This document shows positions 1 to 5,672 of a stretch of 7,846 bases of DNA, in pieces. The stretch comes from Bacteroidota bacterium. GTDB lineage: Bacteria > Bacteroidota > Ignavibacteria > Kapaibacteriales > UBA2268. Each line of letters begins with the position of its first letter. The stretch's first letter is position 1. The translations under genes and the position numbers were made by a program. The notes under the pieces were generated by a model. It was not told the DNA's origin. It worked only from the letters and a program-made list of their open reading frames with translations, and searched no databases. The stretch lies in the NCBI GenBank assembly GCA_027371665.1, contig DAHXMP010000109.1, positions 1 through 7,846 of the forward strand, in the 5' to 3' direction.

Positions 1-614
1 GGATTCATGTTACTCCATTTTATATTAAGAAAATCGAGGACCAGTTCGGAAACCTTATACAACATGAGAAAAAATCAACTGAAGCAACCGATGCACTGGA
101 TAAAAAGATTGCAAATCAAATAACTTATATGCTCGAGGGAGTTGTTAATTACGGTACGGGCTATAAGGTCAGGCAGTATTTTAAAAACATAGATGCTGCT
201 GGAAAGACAGGGACGACAAACGATTTTGCTGATGCCTGGTTCGTCGGATATACTCCACAGCTTGTTTGTGCAATATGGGTCGGTTTCGATGACCAGCGTA
301 TAACTTTTACAGAAGGGTATGGCTATGCCTCAACTGCGGCGGCACCTATTTGGGGAATACTGATGAATAAAATTTACAGCGACCAGACACTGCCTTATAA
401 GCAAAAGGAGTTCAGCTTTACGAGGGATTCACTGGAATTTACGAGGGAATTGGGAATTCAGCCGACACCTACTCCTGAAAGTTTCGATGCGGGTAAGAAT
501 AATCAGAATCTCCCGGACACGAACAGGAATCCTGCATATAAGCCAAGAAGCATTTTTCCGCCTCTGCCAAAAAGACAGGATACTACAAAAATCAGGAAAC
601 TAAATATAAAGTGA
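1..614 (+). CDS. mrcA: Class A penicillin-binding protein (PBP1A-type), C-terminal part, 5' end outside window
   Basis: The reading frame is open from the first complete codon at base 3, so the gene enters from the left and its start is not visible. About 203 residues remain, covering the end of the transpeptidase domain that cross-links peptidoglycan stem peptides on the periplasmic side of the inner membrane. The decisive motif is AGKTGTTNDFADAWFVGYTP, with the KTG triad of penicillin-binding enzymes encoded at 204-218, followed by a VGFDD stretch typical of PBP1A. The segment PFYIKKIEDQFGN near the left edge also fits the family. The catalytic Ser-X-X-Lys and Ser-X-Asn motifs and the glycosyltransferase domain would lie upstream. 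The last ~55 residues form a Pro/Asn-rich, basic tail (PTPTPE, PPLPKR) that is probably disordered. The TGA stop overlaps the next gene's GTG start, suggesting translational coupling. The family is clear; the exact symbol is less certain. Confidence 0.93.
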   Translation, partial: IHVTPFYIKKIEDQFGNLIQHEKKSTEATDALDKKIANQITYMLEGVVNYGTGYKVRQYFKNIDAAGKTGTTNDFADAWFVGYTPQLVCAIWVGFDDQRITFTEGYGYASTAAAPIWGILMNKIYSDQTLPYKQKEFSFTRDSLEFTRELGIQPTPTPESFDAGKNNQNLPDTNRNPAYKPRSIFPPLPKRQDTTKIRKLNIK

Positions 615-1273
615 TTGAAATGGATTTTGAATTTACTGACGGAACGAGAATTGAGGTCGGCACTATGTATGGTGTCGGAAAAAATTATGCAAAACATGCA
701 AAAGAGATGGGCGGAGGTGTTCCCACAGACCCGATTATTTTTATAAAGCCTCCGGCCGCTTATGTGCCGGACGGTGGTATTGTTAAGATACCCGAAATAT
801 CGAAAATGACTCATCATGAGGTCGAGCTTGTTGTGATTATAGGCAAAGACTGTGAAAAAATAAAAAAAGAACAGGCTCATGAGTTTATTGCAGGCTATGC
901 GGTAGGAGTAGATGTAACATTAAGGGACATACAGAATAAAGCTAAATCAGAAGGCAATCCATGGGCTATAGCTAAGGGATTTGCAACTTCAGCCCCGATT
1001 TCCAAAGTTATTCCTGCTTCTCAGTTTGGAAATATGATACCATATTTTAAAATTGAGCTTTTAGTAAATGGCGAAGCCAGACAGGGTGCCCCGACAAGTG
1101 AAATGGAAAGGAGCGTTGCAGAACTCGTGTCGTTTTTGTCTGTGGTTTTCGGTTTGAGGCGGGGAGATTGCATTTTTACGGGGACACCTGAAGGTGTAGG
1201 TGAAATTAAGCCTGGAGATAAATTGCATGCTGAATTGAAAGGATATGTAACATTAGATATAAAAGTCGAATAA
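611..1273 (+). CDS. Fumarylacetoacetate hydrolase family protein (FAHD1/YcgM-type acylpyruvase-like)
   Basis: This 220-residue protein has the length and layout of the short, single-domain FAH family members FAHD1 and YcgM, cytosolic Mg/Mn-dependent enzymes that cleave or decarboxylate acylpyruvates or oxaloacetate. Visible landmarks are GVGKNYAKHAKEMG (21-34) with the likely catalytic pair His29/Glu32, HHEVELVVIIG (68-78) with metal ligands Glu70 and Glu72, GVDVTLRD (99-106) with the third ligand Asp101, the AKGF lysine at 122, and the C-terminal FTGTPEGVGEIKPGD (189-203). All key residues are present, so the enzyme is predicted to be active. The exact substrate cannot be read from sequence. 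The GTG at 611 overlaps the TGA of the upstream PBP gene. An ATG at 620, three codons later, is an equally possible start and no strong ribosome binding site decides between them. The pairing with a cell-wall synthase probably reflects operon packing rather than shared function. Confidence 0.93.
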   Translation: MIEMDFEFTDGTRIEVGTMYGVGKNYAKHAKEMGGGVPTDPIIFIKPPAAYVPDGGIVKIPEISKMTHHEVELVVIIGKDCEKIKKEQAHEFIAGYAVGVDVTLRDIQNKAKSEGNPWAIAKGFATSAPISKVIPASQFGNMIPYFKIELLVNGEARQGAPTSEMERSVAELVSFLSVVFGLRRGDCIFTGTPEGVGEIKPGDKLHAELKGYVTLDIKVE

Positions 1274-1321
1274 ATTAATTAAAAGGGGAAATAATATTTA
1301 TTAATAAATCTTGTTACCTAT

Positions 1322-2704
1322 ATGAGAAAATTTTTACTTTGGCTGATTTTTGCAATTGCTGTATCATCTCAATTCTGGGGCTGTGGCACTTATTCCAGGA
1401 CTGAAACTGATGTTTATACAATATCGGAGATGGACACGACAACGACCTACTCGGGCAGGAATGCTCCCGGGAACAGGGATAACGGGATAATATATTCATC
1501 TTCGAGGACTGTAAAAGCAGACCGTAATTTTATACAGAGGGACAGCACCGTAAACCGGGAGTATCCTAATTTTATAAGGCTGGGTTTGTTTGAAAGCATC
1601 GGTTTAATAACAGGCAGGGCAAATCCGGCAGGTACAGGCATGTTCGGTATTTTCCCCGACTTTAACAATTTGAAAACGACATATAGGGGAAGCAGCAACA
1701 GAATTTTCAGCGGCGGCATATACAGGCTTGGCATCGGGGAATGGCGGCTGCGTTGGTTCAGGGATGCAAAGGACTGGACTTACGGAACAACTGCACTTGA
1801 AATAATAATGCCGGATGCTTTAACGGAAAATGCACTTGCAAGTATAGCACCTCTTTACGTTAGAAAAAGATTTTACCTGAGGGAACAAATTCCATATATA
1901 GCTCTGACGGGAGCTTTGGGGATAGGTTATTTCCCGTCCCAATATTTGAATTTAACTGCATCAATTGATATAGGTTCTATCGGAGGATTGAATGTCAGGG
2001 GATATCTTGGCATTGCAGCAGGCACTAATCCCAGGAACAGCCCGCAGGTGCTGATGAGTCCACAGAATGATTCTACCTCGACAACTACCGTTTTCCCGTA
2101 TTTGGGGATTGGAATTTCGTTCCTCGATTTTCTTAACAGGGTGCCTGAACTGGACAGGGAATGGAAAGACCATGAACATTCATCGTGGGATGTGGGTTTA
2201 ATGCAGTTGAGCCTTATAAACTCTGGTTCAAGGAGTATATATAAAAAGGACAGCTCATTTACTCTTCTGACAGGATATATCCTGAAGCTTGCGAATGCAT
2301 ACGTGGCACTTCCCTTGCTCAATTACAAACTTTATGCCGGTACATCTCTCTGCGAATTGATGGTCCTGGGAAATAAGGAATGGGGTATGGGAATTTTACC
2401 TCTACGAATGGGGTACTGGCAGACCGTGATTGCAGATGAATTATCAGTCGAACCGTTCATCGAGTATAATTATTATCCGTCCTCGTATGTGAACCTGGGT
2501 GCAAGGCTTAATCTCAAGGTCAATGACGGAATAAACATTGGCATAATAGCCGGCTATGCATCGGGTTCGACTTTCGGAGGTATAGGAACTGAGTTGACAA
2601 ACCAGCTTGGGAACCCGGGAAATTTTTCAAGAGCATATATAGGCGTAACACTGGGTCTTTTTGACAGGATATTTTTCAAAGAGCAGTTAAGGTATTTCAG
2701 ATAA
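1322..2704 (+). CDS. Putative outer-membrane lipoprotein, beta-barrel-like, unknown function
   Basis: I do not recognise a family for this 460-residue protein. It begins with a charged start and a hydrophobic stretch (MRKFLLWLIFAIAVSSQFWG), then Cys21 in the context FWGC. That resembles a lipoprotein signal peptide, but Phe and Trp at -3/-2 are atypical for a lipobox. Residues 25-80 are polar, Ser/Thr-rich and probably disordered. From about residue 84 the chain alternates short amphipathic strands with glycines and aromatics, for example IALTGALGIGYF (193-204), NVRGYLGIAAG (224-234), FPYLGIGISFLDF (258-270), and YIGVTLGLFDRIFF (439-452). It ends in an aromatic-rich tail (QLRYFR). This pattern suggests an outer-membrane barrel or a related beta-rich envelope protein. 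The gene lies 48 bases after the FAH-family gene with no terminator between, and 19 bases before a second lipoprotein. No good Shine-Dalgarno is adjacent to the ATG; a GGGGAA at 1285-1290 is too far away. Confidence 0.8.
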   Translation: MRKFLLWLIFAIAVSSQFWGCGTYSRTETDVYTISEMDTTTTYSGRNAPGNRDNGIIYSSSRTVKADRNFIQRDSTVNREYPNFIRLGLFESIGLITGRANPAGTGMFGIFPDFNNLKTTYRGSSNRIFSGGIYRLGIGEWRLRWFRDAKDWTYGTTALEIIMPDALTENALASIAPLYVRKRFYLREQIPYIALTGALGIGYFPSQYLNLTASIDIGSIGGLNVRGYLGIAAGTNPRNSPQVLMSPQNDSTSTTTVFPYLGIGISFLDFLNRVPELDREWKDHEHSSWDVGLMQLSLINSGSRSIYKKDSSFTLLTGYILKLANAYVALPLLNYKLYAGTSLCELMVLGNKEWGMGILPLRMGYWQTVIADELSVEPFIEYNYYPSSYVNLGARLNLKVNDGINIGIIAGYASGSTFGGIGTELTNQLGNPGNFSRAYIGVTLGLFDRIFFKEQLRYFR

Positions 2705-2723
2705 TAAAAAATTGGATATACAT

Positions 2724-3302
2724 ATGAGATTAATTATAACATCTTTGATAATTGCTTTTGCATTGATAATTGTTTCCTGTTCACCCGATTTATTTACACT
2801 GAACCAGAGAAATAATAAATATGTCAATGGCCTGATAATGTCGGATTTAGATAATGTTGATGTTATGAATGATAATTCCCTGATGCTTTATGACGGCGGC
2901 TTTATAGCTATGAGAAGACCGGAACTGACAGGACTTACGGCAGATTTTACAGTGAATATTAAAAAAGGGGATGGTGTGATGTTTGCCATACGGTCGGTTT
3001 CCGACCATTTTTCAGACCATCCGGGCATATATTTTGATTATTCGACGGGGGGTTCTTCCGTAATTGAAAAGGGGAAAGACAGAATTTATCTGAAAAATGT
3101 TTATGCTAAGATTGATGAACCGACAAGGATAATCATCAGTAATGACTGCTCTTACTATAATATTATCGTTGACTGCGACACGGTTTATAAAGGAAGGACA
3201 TGGCTCCCGAATACCGAATACGTGATAGTTAAAGCACTTCCCAAATCCGATGTTTTATTGTCGGGAATCTCTATAACAAATACTATAGTAGAGAATGAAT
3301 AG
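2724..3302 (+). CDS. Putative lipoprotein, possible beta-sandwich domain, unknown function
   Basis: The start chosen is the ATG at 2724. A TTG four codons earlier (2712) keeps the frame but would put four extra residues before a textbook signal peptide. The 192-residue product starts MRLIITSLIIAFALIIVSC, a lipoprotein signal with lipobox IVSC and Cys19 as the lipidated residue, followed by SPDLF. The mature part is mostly predicted beta: residues 70-90 (GLTADFTVNI, then GVMFAIRSVSD), 101-106 (GIYFDY), 135-150 (RIIISNDCSYYNIIVD) and 164-184 (TEYVIVKALP, then LLSGISI). The rhythm resembles concanavalin A-like/LamG sandwich domains that bind or process glycans, but that is a guess from strand pattern only. 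Two further cysteines (142, 151) lie close together and could form a disulfide. The gene follows the 460-residue lipoprotein by 19 bases with no terminator or clear ribosome binding site, so co-transcription and linked function are likely. Confidence 0.8.
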   Translation: MRLIITSLIIAFALIIVSCSPDLFTLNQRNNKYVNGLIMSDLDNVDVMNDNSLMLYDGGFIAMRRPELTGLTADFTVNIKKGDGVMFAIRSVSDHFSDHPGIYFDYSTGGSSVIEKGKDRIYLKNVYAKIDEPTRIIISNDCSYYNIIVDCDTVYKGRTWLPNTEYVIVKALPKSDVLLSGISITNTIVENE

Positions 3303-3601
3303 AAATTTAATCGGATGAAAATTTAAGTGAAAAACTGTTATCACTATTACTGTTTTATAAATTAAATGTTTTCAATTACTTATCAGTTTACAGTTCAATT
3401 TTCTCGATTCGCTGAGTTAAAATATTCAAATTCTCGAGTAAATAAATAATAAAAATTGTTGATACAATACTTGTTATCAGAAAAATTCCAAAATAAAATC
3501 AATACTTAATTTTGTTGATAGTTAATTTATATATAGATTTAATTATGTTTATCAGTATTTTCTTATAATTAATTTTTCAAAAATCAATTCAAAGGTGTAT
3601 T
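3303..3601 (+). other. AT-rich intergenic region, no gene
   Basis: About 300 bases without a supportable gene on either strand. No convincing U-tailed terminator follows the stop at 3302. A bulged quasi-palindrome lies at 3460-3479: TGATACAA pairs with TTG-T-TATCA, leaving one extra T and a three-base loop. A possible but weak vegetative promoter for the downstream membrane protein is TTGATA (3515-3520), a 17-base spacer and TTTAAT (3538-3543); in sequence this AT-rich the match means little. A reasonable ribosome binding site, AAAGGTG (3591-3597), ends just before the ATG at 3602. Confidence 0.6.
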
Positions 3602-4018
3602 ATGATAAAAAAATTCATCATCGCAATAGTAGTAGTTTTCATAGCTATTGAAATTATGAATATTCTGCTGCACGGAGTGATATTGAAAAGCCTGTATGAA
3701 AGCACCCCGGCAGTATGGAGAACGGTTCAGGATATGGGAAGGCTGATGTGGATGTTATATCTTGTTACATTTCTCCAGACAATCGGGTTTGTGTACATTT
3801 ATTATAAGCTGGTAAGTAGCAAATCCCCATTCAGAGGTGTTTGGTATGGGCTAACATTTGGATTTACCGTAGGATTGGGTATGGGATACGGCTCTTATGC
3901 TATGATACCAATGCCATACAGCCTGGCACTCGGATGGTTCCTGGGGGCACTTGTAATATTCGGGATTGCAGGCTGGCTGACAGGACTAATTGTAACCGAG
4001 AAAAAAGCCGTAATCTGA
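3602..4018 (+). CDS. Small four-helix integral membrane protein, unknown function
   Basis: A 138-residue, strongly hydrophobic protein with about four membrane helices near residues 5-27, 48-68, 79-100 and 108-131, short loops, and a short basic C-terminal tail (TEKKAVI). Notable polar or aromatic elements are LLHGVIL (22-28) inside the first helix region, PAVWR (36-40) in the first loop, and YAMIPMPYSLALGWFLG (99-115), which joins helices 3 and 4. This looks like a conserved signature of small uncharacterised inner-membrane proteins, but I cannot name a family or function. AAAGGTG five bases before the ATG supports the start. The gene stands alone between two AT-rich gaps. It lies upstream of the flagellin gene but is separated from it by 343 bases holding an independent promoter, so no flagellar role should be inferred from position. 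Confidence 0.82.
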   Translation: MIKKFIIAIVVVFIAIEIMNILLHGVILKSLYESTPAVWRTVQDMGRLMWMLYLVTFLQTIGFVYIYYKLVSSKSPFRGVWYGLTFGFTVGLGMGYGSYAMIPMPYSLALGWFLGALVIFGIAGWLTGLIVTEKKAVI

Positions 4019-4055
4019 AAAAAAATATACCCCGGATAATATGAGCAATGTTTTA

Positions 4056-4072
4056 CCTGTTCACTGAACAGG
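4056..4072. repeat. Perfect 17-base palindrome downstream of the membrane protein gene
   Basis: CCTGTTCACTGAACAGG is an exact inverted repeat of eight bases per arm around a single C. As RNA it would form six pairs with a five-base loop. No T-run follows (next bases AGTGGCAT), so it is not a standard intrinsic terminator. It could be a terminator remnant, a 3' stabilising hairpin for the 3602-4018 transcript, or a dimeric regulator's operator lying 290 bases before the flagellin start. Confidence 0.5.
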
Positions 4073-4213
4073 AGTGGCATACATCGTGATATTTGTGAAT
4101 TAGAATAAATATTAATTGGATATTTTTTTCCCAATGAATTTTTTTACGATGTCATTATTAATTGAACATCAATAATATATATATTATGATAGATTTTTTA
4201 TACTCCGTCATTG

Positions 4214-4245
4214 TCAGGGAGTAAGTATTTTTACTTATTTCCTGG
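4214..4245 (+). other. Long RNA hairpin upstream of the flagellin promoter
   Basis: The + strand can fold into a continuous stem of 14 pairs with a UUUU loop at 4228-4231. The inner part is TAAGTA/TACTTA, and the outer part pairs CAGG with CCTG across two G-U wobbles and one A-U pair, plus a closing U-G. Because the stem depends on G-U pairs it is stronger as + strand RNA than as - strand RNA. It lies before the sigma-28-type promoter, so it would be made only by read-through from upstream or from an unseen promoter. TACTCC at 4201-4206 is complementary to GGAGTA at 4218-4223, which gives a mutually exclusive alternative fold. No U-tract follows. Confidence 0.45.
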
Positions 4246-4263
4246 GAAAATGAGTCAAAATTC

Positions 4264-4290
4264 TAAAGTTTAGTTTTTTACTGTCGAAAA
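4264..4290 (+). promoter_or_regulatory. Sigma-28 (FliA/SigD-type) promoter for flagellin
   Basis: TAAAGTTT at 4264-4271 matches the sigma-28 -35 consensus at all eight bases. After exactly 11 bases, GTCGAAAA at 4283-4290 matches the -10 consensus GCCGATAA at six of eight. Transcription would start around 4296-4298, giving a leader of roughly 65 bases to the flagellin ATG. Sigma-28 holoenzyme reads late flagellar genes once the hook is complete and the anti-sigma factor FlgM is exported; here that mechanism is inferred from the promoter alone. The same motif pair recurs before fliS. Confidence 0.85.
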
Positions 4291-4315
4291 TTGTTTGCAA
4301 AGGAAATACAATTTT

Positions 4316-4355
4316 GGCAGGATGCCCGAAATAATAAATAATAATACATGGAGGT
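4316..4355 (+). promoter_or_regulatory. Flagellin leader with two candidate CsrA-binding GGA sites, one over the ribosome binding site
   Basis: The first site is a small hairpin GGCA-GGA-TGCC (4316-4326) that presents GGA in its three-base loop, the presentation CsrA prefers. The second is ATACATGGAGGT (4344-4355), which matches the CsrA SELEX consensus RUACARGGAUGU at 10 of 12 bases and contains the Shine-Dalgarno TGGAGGT, seven bases before the ATG at 4362. Two sites, the upstream one in a hairpin and the downstream one covering the Shine-Dalgarno, recall the B. subtilis hag leader, where CsrA blocks flagellin translation until FliW removes it. Neither csrA nor fliW is in the window, so regulation is inferred. 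Confidence 0.55.
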
Positions 4356-4361
4356 TTTTTT

Positions 4362-5294
4362 ATGCCAACAGCAATTTCGGGTGGTTCAAGGATTAGAACT
4401 AATATACCCGCAGAAAATGCGTACAACGCATTACTCGCCAACAATAATGAAATAGCCTTAAGACAATTACGACTGTCAACAGGCTTGCGTATCAACACAG
4501 CAGCCGACGATGTAGCAGGCTATATTACATCCAGAGCTTTATCTGCACGTAACGGAGCATTGAAAGCCGCGCTAACCACAATCGGCGATGCACAGAACGT
4601 TGCATCTATTGCATCTGATGCATATGATAATATCACCAGCCTGATTACCCAGATAAAAGATGCTGCCGCTTCGGCATCATCCGGTGCTTTGGGTACGGAC
4701 GAAAAAATTGCACTTGCAAAGAGTGCTTACCGATTAGCTCAGCAAATTCAAACCGTTGCGGATGCAACAGTATTCGGCGGCAAAGAGTTAATCAAGGGTG
4801 CTTTCTCCGGAGACTGGACAATAGGTTATACTGCATCGAATACCCTGTTGACGATTGGGATTGACCTGACAACAGGCAACACTGATTTCAATGTTTCGAG
4901 CAACAATTTCGATGTAAACGGGACAGGTACAGTGAACTTTGCAGGCGTTACGGGCCTCGACTTAACAAGCCTGAACAGCGTTTCGGACAGCGACCTTGGT
5001 GTCTTCTCTTCGGCAAATATCTCGGCGACACTTACGAGCCTTTCAGACGCTCTGGATAATGTCAGCAAGGTAGCATCATATCTTGGCGGTATTACCGGCA
5101 GGTTGAATTCTCAGCAGTCTTTGCTGCAGTCTCAGATTACGAATTATAATGCAGCGGTTTCGAGAATCCAGGATGCAGATGTTGCACAGGAGCAATTAGC
5201 TTTAATTAAAGCACAATTCCTGCAGCAGACATCATTGATATCTTTGGTTCAGGCAAACCAGGCTCCACAGTCATACCTGACGTTATTTCGTTAA
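4362..5294 (+). CDS. fliC: Flagellin (filament subunit)
   Basis: A 310-residue flagellin, the extracellular subunit exported by the flagellar type III system and polymerised into the filament. The N-terminal D0/D1 helices (about 9-140) include LSTGLRINTAADDVAGY (38-54), the family signature. The C-terminal D1/D0 part (about 216-310) includes SRIQDAD (267-273), KAQFLQQTS (283-291) and QANQAPQSYLTLFR (297-310). The middle (about 145-215) is short, so D2/D3 are minimal and the filament surface is probably simple. There are no cysteines, as is usual for flagellins. In the segment aligned with the TLR5-contact helix of enteric flagellins, the key arginine appears to be Gln97 (ITQIKDAAAS, 95-104). 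A strong Shine-Dalgarno (GGAGGT) fixes the start at ATG 4362. The gene has its own sigma-28-type promoter and a strong terminator after it, so it is probably monocistronic. hag is the equivalent name in some bacteria. Confidence 0.97.
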   Translation: MPTAISGGSRIRTNIPAENAYNALLANNNEIALRQLRLSTGLRINTAADDVAGYITSRALSARNGALKAALTTIGDAQNVASIASDAYDNITSLITQIKDAAASASSGALGTDEKIALAKSAYRLAQQIQTVADATVFGGKELIKGAFSGDWTIGYTASNTLLTIGIDLTTGNTDFNVSSNNFDVNGTGTVNFAGVTGLDLTSLNSVSDSDLGVFSSANISATLTSLSDALDNVSKVASYLGGITGRLNSQQSLLQSQITNYNAAVSRIQDADVAQEQLALIKAQFLQQTSLISLVQANQAPQSYLTLFR

Positions 5295-5333
5295 TAATTA
5301 TTTATTAACAGGCACATATTAGTGTTTTTTTAC

Positions 5334-5363
5334 AGGCGGGAATAATTTCCCGCCTTTTTGTTT
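5334..5363 (+). terminator. Rho-independent terminator after flagellin
   Basis: A nine-pair stem, AGGCGGGAA (5334-5342) with TTCCCGCCT (5347-5355), closes a TAAT loop and runs directly into TTTTTGTTT. The GC-rich stem followed by a U-tract is a classic intrinsic terminator. It lies 40 bases after the flagellin stop and separates flagellin from fliS-fliD. Confidence 0.93.
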
Positions 5364-5401
5364 AAATATATTCAATGTATTAATATTATTCAATTAATTT
5401 C

Positions 5402-5428
5402 TAAAGTTTTGAAAAAATATTCCGAAAA
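5402..5428 (+). promoter_or_regulatory. Sigma-28-type promoter for fliS-fliD
   Basis: TAAAGTTT at 5402-5409 is again a perfect -35 match. Eleven bases later, TCCGAAAA at 5421-5428 matches GCCGATAA at six of eight. It shares TTCTAAAGTTT and CGAAAATT with the flagellin promoter at the same relative positions, while the spacer between differs. It lies about 40 bases after the flagellin terminator. The start site would be near 5435, leaving an unusually long leader of about 240 bases before fliS. Confidence 0.78.
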
Positions 5429-5672
5429 TTTATTTGTAAATAAGGAAGGAAAAAAATAATTGTTAAATTTCTTATTAAACTAAACATTATAATTATTAAT
5501 ATATTAATTGAATTTGGATAAGAGAGGTAATTCAAAAGTTTTTCAAAAAGCGATTTAGAAATCAAAAAGGCATGGTATTTGAAAATTAAAAATTTTTGAA
5601 TGTTTATCTAAAATTATGAAAATGGTTGAAATTTAAGGCAGAAGGACAGTAAATAAAAACAGGAGGTTATTT
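5429..5672 (+). other. Long AT-rich leader of fliS, no gene
   Basis: About 240 bases that should be transcribed from the sigma-28-type promoter upstream. Open frames from ATG codons here (near 5573, 5600, 5616 and 5622) are six codons or shorter. Several GGA triplets occur, including AAGGAAGGA (5442-5450), TTTGGATAAGAGAGG near 5513-5527, GAAGGACAG (5641-5649), and the Shine-Dalgarno AGGAGGT (5661-5667), which is six bases before the fliS ATG. These could be CsrA contacts, but unlike the flagellin leader I see no clean hairpin presenting them. Confidence 0.5.

Noticed and set aside
503..880. A 125-codon open frame on the - strand
   Set aside because: It lies antisense to the PBP and FAH-family genes, both of which have strong family motifs, and its translation shows no recognisable domain.
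1927..2322. A 131-codon open frame on the - strand
   Set aside because: It is antisense to the beta-rich lipoprotein gene, whose frame is open for 460 codons with a signal peptide. The antisense translation has no coherent features.
3338..3554. Four copies of TTATCA and two of TTGATA in the 3303-3601 gap
   Set aside because: Spacing is irregular, and such hexamers are common in sequence this rich in A and T, so a regulator array is not supported.
3841..4044. A 67-codon + strand frame overlapping the membrane protein gene
   Set aside because: It is an out-of-frame shadow of the four-helix protein, without a ribosome binding site or recognisable features.
4115..4146. Possible weak terminator: ATTGG/CCAAT with T-runs
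   Set aside because: Only five pairs, an 11-base loop, AT-rich stem, and the T-run does not directly follow the stem.
4235..4498. An 87-codon - strand frame across the flagellin promoter and start
   Set aside because: It overlaps the sigma-28-type promoter, the leader and the conserved flagellin N-terminus. It has no motif of its own.
5442..5523. Possible leader peptide after AAGGAAGGA
   Set aside because: The open frame would need a non-standard ATT start. The TTG alternative ends after seven codons, and the predicted peptide is just what AT-rich DNA encodes.
5534..5557. A possible third sigma-28 promoter closer to fliS (AAAAGTTT followed by GCGATTTA)
   Set aside because: The -35 is imperfect, the spacing to the -10-like element is 8 rather than 11 bases, and at the correct spacing the sequence does not match.
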